Shown: positions 1 through 5,710 of the stretch, piece by piece
Numbering within the stretch: the stretch's first letter is position 1
How the letters are laid out: each line of letters opens with the position of its first letter
Position numbers and translations under genes: made by a program
The notes under the pieces: model-generated
The model's database searches: none
What the model saw: only the letters and a program-made list of their open reading frames with translations
What the model was told of the DNA's origin: nothing
Assembly: GCA_016783225.1 (NCBI GenBank)
Contig: JADHWZ010000094.1
Location: 1 to 8,426, forward strand
Length of the DNA: 8,426 bases
From: Dehalococcoidia bacterium
GTDB taxonomy: Bacteria > Chloroflexota > Dehalococcoidia > GIF9 > UBA5620
Reading direction: 5' to 3'

Positions 1-64
1 CTCACTTTAGCCATGTAGGCCCAGCTAGGGAAGAATAGCAAATGGCTGGTGCTGACAAGAACGA

Positions 65-274
65 ATGCCGCAGCCGGTAGCTACAATTGATTATCAAAAG
101 TGTCGCCCTGGCGAATGTGATAACGGGCTCTGTGCTGCCGCAGTTGAGTGTCCAAACAAGGTGCTGAAGCAGGAAGCACCTTACGAGTTTCCATTTTCCT
201 ATCCGTCTCACTTCTGCAAGGGTTGCGCGAAATGCGTCCAGGCTTGCCCCTGCGGAGCAATACGAGTGGCGTGA
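65..274 (+). CDS. Small 2[4Fe-4S] ferredoxin, RLI-like N-terminal cysteine pattern
   Basis: This 69-aa protein is almost entirely iron-sulfur ligand sequence and is probably a soluble cytoplasmic electron carrier. The first half has Cys13, Cys18, Cys23 and Cys29-Pro in a CxxxxCxxxxCxxxxxCP spacing. That is close to the Fer4-like domain of RNase L inhibitor (ABCE1) and unlike a standard ferredoxin repeat. The second half has the standard CxxCxxCxxxCP motif (Cys51, 54, 57, 61), plus an extra Cys63. The ATG at 65 is the only in-frame start, because a TGA lies at 53-55. No good Shine-Dalgarno precedes it. An out-of-frame ATG at 42 with GGGAAG eight bases upstream opens a 12-codon ORF that overlaps the start, so coupling is possible. 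The redox partner cannot be told from the neighbours. The family assignment is firm; the role is open. Confidence 0.85.
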   Translation: MPQPVATIDYQKCRPGECDNGLCAAAVECPNKVLKQEAPYEFPFSYPSHFCKGCAKCVQACPCGAIRVA

Positions 275-335
275 GCTGAAAATTACGATGAGGCACGTGA
301 ATTTGCACCGGGCGACAAGGGTAGGCAGCAAACAC

Positions 336-361
336 TTGACAAGAGAAGCAATAAATACTAA
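336..361 (+). promoter_or_regulatory. Possible sigma-70-type promoter for the leader/recombinase unit
   Basis: A perfect -35 hexamer TTGACA lies at 336-341. The best nearby -10 is TACTAA at 356-361, but the 14-nt spacer is shorter than usual. With a 17-nt spacer the hexamer is the poorer TAACCT. It is correctly placed just upstream of the strong ribosome binding site at 365-373, but it would give a very short untranslated leader. Weak call. Confidence 0.3.
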
Positions 362-364
362 CCT

Positions 365-373
365 AAGGGAGGT
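365..373 (+). promoter_or_regulatory. Strong Shine-Dalgarno for a TTG start at 381
   Basis: AAGGGAGGT is a near-perfect anti-16S match, seven bases before TTG at 381. It is too far (60 bases) from the recombinase ATG at 434 to serve it directly. It therefore points to translation beginning at 381. Confidence 0.6.
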
Positions 374-380
374 TCGCAAA

Positions 381-437
381 TTGACACTTTTCCGAACCAA
401 GAAGGTCGCCAAAAAGGACAACCGAGCAAAGACATGA
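381..437 (+). CDS. Putative 18-aa leader peptide overlapping the recombinase start
   Basis: TTG at 381 opens an 18-codon frame encoding MTLFRTKKVAKKDNRAKT, which is strongly basic (four Lys/Arg pairs or singles within the first 12 residues and more after). It stops at TGA 435-437, so its end overlaps the recombinase start as ATGA (434-437). The best Shine-Dalgarno in the region (365-373) sits at ideal spacing for this TTG, whereas the recombinase ATG has only a weak site. The arrangement suggests translational coupling: ribosomes finishing the leader re-initiate on the recombinase. An alternative is that the recombinase itself starts further upstream, since its frame is open from 362, but that stretch contains no ATG, GTG or TTG, only ATT at 380. 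I do not recognise the peptide. Confidence 0.45.
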   Translation: MTLFRTKKVAKKDNRAKT

Positions 438-1363
438 GTTTGTCGTCATTAATCGCCGACTTCCTGGAATATTTGGAAATTGAGAAAGGTCGCTCTCCTC
501 TCACTATTCGTGAGTACGAACATTATTTGAAGCGTTTCGACGACTGGCGCAGTCAGAATTCTTCTGCTGTAGAACCTGAAGACATAGACTTGGAGCTTGT
601 TAGGAAGTACAGGCTATACCTGGCCCATCTGCGCAATCGAAACGGCGCGCCACTGAAGCGCAACACTCAAACTTACCATATTATTGCCTTGAGGGCTTTC
701 TTGCGCTATCTCCTCGTTCAGCGTGACATACCTACGCTGTCTCCGGACAAGCTAGAACTGGCGAAGCAAAGCTCCCGTTCCATAGCTTTCTTGAACCCAG
801 AGCAATTAAAGAGGTTACTAAATAGCCCCAAGATATCAAATGAGATGGGATTAAGGGACAAGGCAATTTTGGAAACCCTGTTCAGCACTGGATTGAGGGT
901 GTCAGAGTTGGTCAGCCTGAACCGTGACCAGATAAACCTGGACCGCAAGGAGTTTGGTGTCAGGGGCAAAGGAGATAAACTAAGGGTAGTATTCCTATCG
1001 GATAGCGCGGCGGAGTGGCTTGGGCGCTACTTGCGCGCGCGTCGGGACCACTTCAAGCCACTGTTCATTCGATATAGCGGTGCAGTTGATGCCGAAAGTG
1101 ATGGTCAGAAAATGCGACTTACGGCAAGGTCCGTCGAGAAAATCGTTAGCAAATATGCCAAAAGATGTGGCTTACCGGTCGATGCAACCCCTCATACCCT
1201 ACGACACTCCTTTGCCACAGATTTATTAATCGGCGGCGCTGACCTTCGCTCTGTTCAAGAAATGCTCGGGCACGAAAGCATCAGAACAACCCAGGTCTAT
1301 ACTCATGTTACCAACAGGCATCTGAAAGAGGTTCATAAGGCCTTTCATAGCAGAAACAGGTGA
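434..1363 (+). CDS. Tyrosine recombinase/integrase, XerC/XerD type
   Basis: Site-specific DNA recombinase of 309 aa, the usual size for XerC/XerD. Residues about 4-100 form the SAM-like core-binding domain that clamps DNA. Residues about 118-305 form the catalytic domain. The catalytic set is complete: Arg155 in GLRVSE, Lys179 in the beta-hairpin GKGDK, His254 and Arg257 in HTLRH, His280 in LGHES, and the nucleophile Tyr289 in VYTHV. It should therefore be active for strand cleavage through a 3'-phosphotyrosine. The ATG at 434 overlaps the stop of a short leader frame, so expression may be coupled. No phage or transposon genes sit beside it, so it could be a chromosomal Xer protein or the integrase of a vanished element. 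The family is certain; the exact role is not, and no symbol is given. Confidence 0.93.
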   Translation: MSLSSLIADFLEYLEIEKGRSPLTIREYEHYLKRFDDWRSQNSSAVEPEDIDLELVRKYRLYLAHLRNRNGAPLKRNTQTYHIIALRAFLRYLLVQRDIPTLSPDKLELAKQSSRSIAFLNPEQLKRLLNSPKISNEMGLRDKAILETLFSTGLRVSELVSLNRDQINLDRKEFGVRGKGDKLRVVFLSDSAAEWLGRYLRARRDHFKPLFIRYSGAVDAESDGQKMRLTARSVEKIVSKYAKRCGLPVDATPHTLRHSFATDLLIGGADLRSVQEMLGHESIRTTQVYTHVTNRHLKEVHKAFHSRNR

Positions 1364-1430
1364 AAACAGCAAAGTCAACAGAGTCCCACCCTCCGACGCA
1401 ACCCCATAATGCCCAGGAATACAGTGCACC

Positions 1431-1443
1431 TTATGTCAAGCAC
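1431..1443 (+). repeat. 13-bp repeat TTATGTCAAGCAC, copy 1
   Basis: TTATGTCAAGCAC occurs here and again at 1831-1843, with a one-mismatch copy at 4220-4232. All three have the same orientation. This copy and the third share more flank: ACC before, and C-CCA after. The first nine bases resemble the XerD arm of dif (TTATGTTAA), but no matching XerC arm lies six bases upstream. Read on the minus strand it contains TTGACA, but no -10 follows at suitable spacing. Confidence 0.55.
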
Positions 1444-1653
1444 CCCAGCTATGCCCTAGTTTGCACATTGGCTTAACCTCACTATTTCACGTAAGACCGC
1501 TTCACTCCAAACCCTGACATCCAAACTCCGCTTTTCGGGCGCTGATTAAGGTTCCGCCTCGCATTTGACGCGTACCGCTTGGCATTTCTGTCTCAACACG
1601 TCAGCATCACCCTCCCCCAGCAACAGACAAAACAAAACAAATGTAAGGACAGG

Positions 1654-1754
1654 TCTTCAGAGCCTGTCTGAAAACCTCGATAATGCCGTGTTTTCGAAGC
1701 TAACTGGCTTTCCATCTCAAGATGGGGTCGTGTTTTTTCCACAGACTCTTCAGA
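1654..1754. mobile_element. MITE-like 85-bp element with 8-bp flanking duplication
   Basis: The octamer TCTTCAGA occurs at 1654-1661 and again at 1747-1754. The 85 bases between (1662-1746) begin GCCTGTCTGAAAA and end TTTTTTCCACAGAC. Comparing the first 19 bases with the reverse complement of the last 19 gives 13 matches, which is an imperfect terminal inverted repeat. Exact direct repeats abutting inverted ends are what a DDE transposase insertion leaves, so this is probably a non-autonomous insertion-sequence derivative or a strongly deleted one. It has no coding capacity. The family cannot be assigned from the ends alone. A chance arrangement is possible because the repeats are short. Confidence 0.45.
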
Positions 1755-1830
1755 TTGGCAGAAGTCGACAGAGCAACACTGTTGTTTGTTGACTTGAGAC
1801 GACGTGAAGTGAGCAGAAGCAGCTGGCCTA

Positions 1831-1843
1831 TTATGTCAAGCAC
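1831..1843 (+). repeat. 13-bp repeat TTATGTCAAGCAC, copy 2
   Basis: Identical to 1431-1443 and exactly 400 bases downstream. CCTCACTA follows at 1851-1858, as it does after copy 1 but at a shorter distance. This suggests that the two are remnants of one larger duplicated segment that diverged by insertions or deletions. Confidence 0.55.
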
Positions 1844-1934
1844 TCAGATTCCTCACTACACTCTCAATAACGTGAAGCCCAGCGGCTGAAACTGAGCAAC
1901 GTGGAAGTTGAAGCGTAAGATGCAGAATTACAGG

Positions 1935-3110
1935 TCAATATCCAGAAACATGTTCACGAGCCTCGGTATGGGCAGCAAAAAGCGTTTCCATTTTTATAGA
2001 GATCTCGGGGCGGGTGTAATCGGTGGTTTTCTGCATCATTCTGAGGAAGGCATTTACCACCACAGGGTCGAACTGTTTCCCCTTCCCTCTCTCTAACTCG
2101 GCGGAGGCATCTTCAGGGCTCATTCCTTGCCGGTATGGACGGTCTGAGGTCATAGCATCATAGGCATCAGCCACAGCTAGAATTCTGGCGCCCTGCGGTA
2201 GGTTTTGTTTCTGGGCCGAATTGTCTGATAAGTTGCTGTAAGCATCAGCAACCGCCAGCACCATGGCTCCTTGCGGTATTTCCTCACCCGACAGCCCATC
2301 GGGATAACCAGTGCCGTCGTAACGCTCATGATGGTGTCTAACCATCTTCAAGATTTCTTCATGCTCCACAACGGGACTCAAGATGCGCTCCCCTATTTCG
2401 GCATGGGACATTATATGCCGATATTCCTCGTGGGTAAGCTTTCCCTGTTTGTTTAGAATCGATTCTCTGACTCCTATCTTACCGACATCGTGGAGTAGCC
2501 CGGCCAGCCTTATCTTCTCAACCTTGTCCTCAGACATGTCCAACTCCCGGGCAACAGCGACAGCCGTTTCCGTTACCCGCCTTGAATGACCACTGGTGTA
2601 CTTGTCCTTGGCTTCGAGAGCATAAGCCAGAGAGGTGATGGAATTAAGAAACGACCTACGAATCATGTCAGTCTGTTCCTGCACCTTTTCTTCAAGATGT
2701 ACCTGGTACTCCCTATTCTCCAGTATCAGCCTTCTCTTCTCCAGTGCTCCATCCACGCTAACCATGAGCATATTGAAGTTGACAGGCTTGACAATGTAGT
2801 CGTATGCTCCGCTCCTCATTGAACTGATGGCCGTTTCGACATCAGATATGGCAGTAATCATGATAGCTGCGGTGTCTGGGTATTTGGCCTGAATCTCTTT
2901 CAATACATCTGTACCCAACTTCCCCGGCATTCTAATATCTAACAAAGCCAGGTCGAATTGATGCGCTCTCAGTTTTCTTAATGCGCTGGTACCATCGGCA
3001 GCGACGGTACACTCATAGCCCGCCTCGAGCAACCTGCGAGAAACGACATCCCTTACCGAGAGATCGTCATCAGCAACAAGAATTCTTGCTTTCTCCCCGT
3101 CAGTTCTCAT
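1935..3110 (-). CDS. Response regulator with REC and HD-GYP domains (probable c-di-GMP phosphodiesterase)
   Basis: Cytoplasmic 391-aa regulator. REC domain (about 8-122): acidic pocket Asp14-Asp16, phosphoacceptor Asp58 in LLDIRMPG, Thr86, Lys108-Pro109. A helical linker (about 124-160) joins it to an HD-GYP domain (about 160-360) with His175, His207-Asp208 (HDVGKIG), His236, and HHE (260-262) followed by DGTGYP. HD-GYP domains hydrolyse cyclic di-GMP. Phosphorylation of Asp58 by an unlinked kinase would be the expected control. The oddity is that IPQGAMVLAVADAY (278-291) recurs as LPQGARILAVADAY (304-317), a 26-residue period. The first copy has normal spacing from GYP, while the second has the normal downstream DAMTSDRPYR. 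ATG at 3110 has AGGAGGTG six bases upstream. It overlaps by one base (TAATG) the stop of the decayed REC remnant upstream, so the pair was probably once a coupled operon. Confidence 0.93.
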   Translation of the reverse strand: MRTDGEKARILVADDDLSVRDVVSRRLLEAGYECTVAADGTSALRKLRAHQFDLALLDIRMPGKLGTDVLKEIQAKYPDTAAIMITAISDVETAISSMRSGAYDYIVKPVNFNMLMVSVDGALEKRRLILENREYQVHLEEKVQEQTDMIRRSFLNSITSLAYALEAKDKYTSGHSRRVTETAVAVARELDMSEDKVEKIRLAGLLHDVGKIGVRESILNKQGKLTHEEYRHIMSHAEIGERILSPVVEHEEILKMVRHHHERYDGTGYPDGLSGEEIPQGAMVLAVADAYSNLSDNSAQKQNLPQGARILAVADAYDAMTSDRPYRQGMSPEDASAELERGKGKQFDPVVVNAFLRMMQKTTDYTRPEISIKMETLFAAHTEAREHVSGY

Positions 3111-3316
3111 TACACACCTCCTAGAGTCCCTTGGACAAAGCCTATCACGTCTTCGGGACTAAAATGCTTGGCCAGGTAGGGTCTTCCCGTCGAAGCCAGG
3201 AAATTCTCAGTCGCCGGCGTTATCGTATCCCGGGTTATGAACACTACCCTTCCCGCTGAATCCGGCTACCTCTGTTTCATCATTCTGTACAGCTTCTTGC
3301 CGCTTGCCTGCCACAG
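3110..3316 (-). pseudogene. Remnant of a receiver (REC) domain C-terminal half
   Basis: Reading the minus strand from 3316 to the TAA at 3110-3112 gives 69 codons with one internal TAG (3266-3268). The translation contains SGKKLYRMMKQR, then the stop, then PDSAGRVVFITRDT, NFLASTGRPYLAKHFSPEDV and a short tail. This is the alpha-4/beta-5/alpha-5 half of the receiver domains that often end hybrid histidine kinases (pattern SGKELY...RIVFITGDT...FLxxTGxPYLxKPF). Two family-conserved residues are changed: G to R in ITGDT, and P to H after the conserved Lys. Upstream of SGKK the match is lost, which a small deletion at about 3302-3310 could explain. The end overlaps the HD-GYP start codon by one base. 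It is probably the relic of the partner kinase gene. Sequencing error at the TAG is possible but would not explain the missing N-terminal half. Confidence 0.65.
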
Positions 3317-3445
3317 GTTTCTACCTCCTCCAACTGACCAACTCGCCGGCGGATTTTCACCTGACCTACCTATTCTTCTTTCTCTCACCCCCGGGTGCTT
3401 TCAGTTCTGGCTCACAGCACCATTAACAGTAGCTACCCTGGGCCG
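3317..3445. other. Spacer with no recognisable coding content
   Basis: This stretch lies between the HTH-REC gene and the REC remnant. In the minus-strand frames I find only short open stretches and no continuation of the receiver domain. It may be scrambled remains of the same lost gene. A GTG-initiated 26-codon frame exists but resembles nothing. Confidence 0.4.
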
Positions 3446-4024
3446 CTAGGTATGTGCCACACGCTGAAAACCTTCTGTCAGTCTGTCCTTTGCCTTGGCG
3501 CCCGCGATGAAGCTATCCACAGACCTCTCTATGTCCAAACCGTTGATGGGCTTTTTCATGACCCCGACCGGACCGTGCTCCAGTGCCTGACCCATCAGGT
3601 CGCTCGCCGGGTAGCCGGTAATGATGACCACTGGCACTGAGCGGTCGATCCGTCTTATCTGCCGAAATGTCTCCGCCCCATTCATGCCTGGCATCTTGAG
3701 GTCAGCAAAAATCAGGTCAAAATTCCAGCTTCTCACCAGCTCCAATGCCTCGGCTCCATCCGCAGCAGTTATTACATGGTAGTTGTCGGCTTCCAAGGTT
3801 TCTCTGAACAGATGCCTGATTGTCTCCTCGTCGTCGATAACCAGGACACGTTTCTTCGATGTTAACTTCTGACGCAGCCATTCATCAATTTGGTCCTTAT
3901 CGAATCTGAAGCGCCCACCTACCTTGATTGCTGGTATTTCCCCCTTCGCCACTTTGCGGAGCACAGTCTCCGACCTCAACCTGAGATACTCTGCTATTTC
4001 CCTGGTGGTAAGCAATTCACGCAA
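3446..4024 (-). CDS. Response regulator with N-terminal excisionase-type HTH and C-terminal REC
   Basis: A 192-aa protein with a domain order opposite to most response regulators. Residues 1-53 match the excisionase/MerR-like HTH_17 family (LLTTREIAEYLRLRSETVLRK, then GGRFRFDKDQIDEWL with the wing). Residues about 58-175 form a receiver: Asp64-Asp65, phosphoacceptor Asp108 in FADLKMPG, Thr136 in IITGYP, and Lys157/Lys158 before Pro159. It is probably a DNA-binding switch controlled by phosphorylation. Its targets are unknown, but its own operon is a reasonable guess. The start is TTG at 4024, chosen because GGGAGG lies five bases upstream (4030-4035) and the HTH begins at once. Transcription would continue toward the HD-GYP gene. 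No cognate kinase is in the window. Confidence 0.9.
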   Translation of the reverse strand: MRELLTTREIAEYLRLRSETVLRKVAKGEIPAIKVGGRFRFDKDQIDEWLRQKLTSKKRVLVIDDEETIRHLFRETLEADNYHVITAADGAEALELVRSWNFDLIFADLKMPGMNGAETFRQIRRIDRSVPVVIITGYPASDLMGQALEHGPVGVMKKPINGLDIERSVDSFIAGAKAKDRLTEGFQRVAHT

Positions 4025-4029
4025 TTTCG

Positions 4030-4035
4030 CCTCCC
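4030..4035 (-). promoter_or_regulatory. Shine-Dalgarno fixing the TTG start of the HTH-REC gene
   Basis: On the minus strand GGGAGG precedes TTG at 4024 by five bases (CGAAA). It is the only good ribosome binding site near the beginning of the HTH domain, so it supports the rare start codon. Confidence 0.75.
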
Positions 4036-4098
4036 ATAACTTCGTCCAAGACTAACGCACTCAGAGCCATCCAATATGATGGAAAAGGATGCTTTAAT

Positions 4099-4127
4099 AT
4101 AATGGACTAACAAAGATGCGTTGTCAA
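4099..4127 (-). promoter_or_regulatory. Sigma-70-type promoter for the two-component block
   Basis: On the minus strand a perfect -35 TTGACA (4127 to 4122) is followed after 17 bases by CATTAT (4104 to 4099), which matches the -10 consensus at four of six positions. Transcription would begin near 4092, leaving an untranslated leader of about 70 bases before the TTG start at 4024. The sequence just downstream of the -10 is A/T-rich, as expected. Confidence 0.6.
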
Positions 4128-4735
4128 TATACTAGACGACATAAATTGCGAATACTTGACAAAACATGACCAAATGCCTATGGCGGGTAGGACTAACCTC
4201 CCACTTAACCTCGACAACCTTATGTCAAACACGCCAACCGCGTTCGCCAATGCATCTCCACTAAACGGCGGCGGGCCCAGAGTTCGGGGTTTCATGGGAC
4301 TTACCTGCCCGCACGTGGAATTCAGAAGCCAAATACAAAAATGGAAACTGGCGGGTGGAAATTCAAAAACTCCACGGACGAGTATTCTGACTCTGTGATT
4401 GCCGGGTCCTCTGTGCCTGTCAGGTCCCTGCCCTGACATCGAGCTTCCTGAATTTCCCAACTAGGGCAAGTATGCCCAAATTGTCACCCGCAGCTTACAT
4501 TCAGTCGGGTCAATTCGGAGGACCTGCTAGCCACGATTAGTTCTATTCTGGCAAAATGCAAGATGCTATCACCCCAACTTGTGGCTCCCAACTTTCGCTT
4601 TTCCGCGCGACTCAGTCGAGGAAGGAGCAATGAGCAGCGGCGAACCCAGGTAACGCCTGCAAGCTGGAAGCCACCGAAGGAATGTTGTAGAATCAGGAGC
4701 GGGCAACTAGGAAAAAACGAAAGGGGGTGTTCCTG
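4128..4735. other. Long intergenic region between divergent genes
   Basis: About 600 bases lie between the promoter of the minus-strand signalling block and the crotonase gene. A minus-strand frame (4107-4460) and several short frames exist but have no ribosome binding sites, domain patterns or coding-like composition. Visible structure includes one repeat copy at 4220-4232, a direct repeat GTGGAA(A)TTCA at 4315-4324 and 4355-4365, and a six-bp hairpin GTCAGG/CCTGAC (4419-4437) without a T-run. A weak -10-like TAGAAT (4688-4693) could belong to the crotonase promoter, but it has no convincing -35. Confidence 0.55.
4220..4232 (+). repeat. 13-bp repeat, copy 3 (one mismatch)
   Basis: TTATGTCAAACAC differs from the copies at 1431 and 1831 by one base. 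It shares ACC upstream and a similar C-CCA downstream with copy 1. Copies 2 and 3 lie on either side of the two-component block in the same orientation. Confidence 0.5.
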
Positions 4736-5494
4736 ATGGGATACAAGACTATTGTGGTAGAAAAGAAAGATGGGATAGCCATCATAACACTGAACCGCCC
4801 TGACAAACTGAACGCGGTCAACGTCGAGATGAGGTTGGACTTCCTCAATGCGCTTGATGAGCTAGAAATTGACGATGAGGTCAGGGTAGTGATTGTTACC
4901 GGGGCTGGTCGGGCTTTCTGCGCCGGCGCTGACATCTCAACATTCGAAGTTGACGCCACCAAGATAAGAAGAAATTTCCTCAATCTGAAAAGGGAGCCAC
5001 AGCGAATTCTGAGCTTTGAAAAGCCGATTATTGGCGCCATTAACGGCGTTGCTGCTGGTGAGGGTTCTCAGTGGTTGCTACAGTTCGACCTCATGGTAGC
5101 TTCAGACAAGGCAGCAATTTCCTGGCCTGCGACCAGCCTGGGTATGGCCTGTCCCTACGGTATCATTCGCCTTGCTTCGGAGGTCGGCAGATTTCGAGCC
5201 AAAGAAGCTCTGATGACCTCCAAGTTCCTAACTGCTGAAGAGGCTTGTCAATGGGGACTGGTAACCAAGGTCGTGTCCCATGACAAGCTCATGGATGCTG
5301 CCATAGAGCTGGCCAACAAAATCAAGGACATGCCTCCGATATCGATAAGGACTATCAAGGAGGCTGTCAATAGGGGCCTCGAGGGCTACGAGTATACTTA
5401 CCAGGCGTCAGTAAACCAGCAGCTAACTGACGATTTCAAAGAGGGTGTTCAGGCATTTCTTGAGAAAAGACAGCCTCAATTCCAAGGCAAATGA
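4736..5494 (+). CDS. Crotonase (enoyl-CoA hydratase/isomerase) superfamily protein lacking the catalytic glutamates
   Basis: Predicted 252-aa cytoplasmic acyl-CoA enzyme, the normal length for a crotonase. The fold markers are clear: LNRPDKLNAV (19-28), first oxyanion-hole segment AFCAGADIS (60-68), second segment INGVAAGEGS (102-111), and the C-terminal MPPISIRTIKEAVNRG helix. In hydratases the two catalytic glutamates (rat Glu144 and Glu164) are 20 residues apart. Here the aligned positions are Gln112 and Ala132, with the spacing preserved, so water addition to an enoyl-CoA is doubtful. An isomerase, decarboxylase, thioesterase or ring-cleavage type of chemistry on a CoA thioester is more likely, but the substrate is unknown. 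ATG at 4736 is preferred because AAGGGGGTG (4721-4729) is its Shine-Dalgarno; an in-frame GTG at 4727 lies inside that site. The flavoprotein gene follows on the same strand after about 216 bases. Confidence 0.9.
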   Translation: MGYKTIVVEKKDGIAIITLNRPDKLNAVNVEMRLDFLNALDELEIDDEVRVVIVTGAGRAFCAGADISTFEVDATKIRRNFLNLKREPQRILSFEKPIIGAINGVAAGEGSQWLLQFDLMVASDKAAISWPATSLGMACPYGIIRLASEVGRFRAKEALMTSKFLTAEEACQWGLVTKVVSHDKLMDAAIELANKIKDMPPISIRTIKEAVNRGLEGYEYTYQASVNQQLTDDFKEGVQAFLEKRQPQFQGK

Positions 5495-5710
5495 CCCCGC
5501 CATGAAACAACATGTTCGCGGTTCGCCCGCCACAAACAACCGGTGCAGGGCATGGCCACACTGCAACGAGATTACTTCCTCGCTGTCGCTGCTAGCGAAG
5601 AGAAGCGGGCTCATGGGGAATGCTGAAGTCTAGCTGAGTGACTATGGGATCGACTGGCCAAGGCCACAGTGCCAAAGGCAAACGCATATGAGAACACGGA
5701 GGCACAGGAA
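5495..5710. other. Spacer between crotonase and flavoprotein genes
   Basis: These 216 bases have no supported gene. The frames that cross them are short and lack ribosome binding sites. A small imperfect hairpin (TCGCT/AGCGA, about 5579-5597) is present without a T-run. I see no clear terminator or promoter, so joint transcription of the flanking genes remains possible. Confidence 0.4.

Larger units (their letters stand above)
1364..1934. other. Gene-free stretch between convergent genes, with repeats
   Basis: This interval separates the ends of the recombinase (plus) and the HD-GYP regulator (minus). Open frames here are short, lack ribosome binding sites and have no recognisable domains. 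What it does hold is two copies of a 13-bp repeat exactly 400 bases apart, each followed by CCTCACTA (1477-1484 and 1851-1858), and an 85-bp element with inverted ends. A weak minus-strand hairpin (AGCC/GGCT, 1876-1887) could help terminate the HD-GYP transcript, but no T-run follows. Confidence 0.6.

Noticed and set aside
2..421. Long minus-strand frame antisense to the ferredoxin and the leader region
   Set aside because: It overlaps a ferredoxin with an unmistakable cysteine pattern, runs across the leader ORF and its strong plus-strand Shine-Dalgarno, and has no domain features.
1565..1792. 75-codon plus-strand frame
   Set aside because: It runs through the inverted-repeat element, has no ribosome binding site, and its translation is low in family-like pattern (Ser/Asn-rich).
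1825..1850. Complete dif site at the TTATGTCAAG repeat
   Set aside because: A second, inverted arm six bases upstream is absent at all three copies, so only a half-site resemblance remains.
4419..4437. Inverted repeat GTCAGG/CCTGAC as terminator
   Set aside because: It is not followed by a T-run on either strand, and no gene ends next to it.
4107..4460. 117-codon minus-strand frame in the intergenic region
   Set aside because: It covers the promoter of the HTH-REC gene, lacks a Shine-Dalgarno and shows no recognisable domain.
4630..4653. Seven-codon ORF (MSSGEPR) with AAGGAG nearby
   Set aside because: The Shine-Dalgarno is only two bases from the ATG and there is no coupling to the next gene. 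Too short to support.
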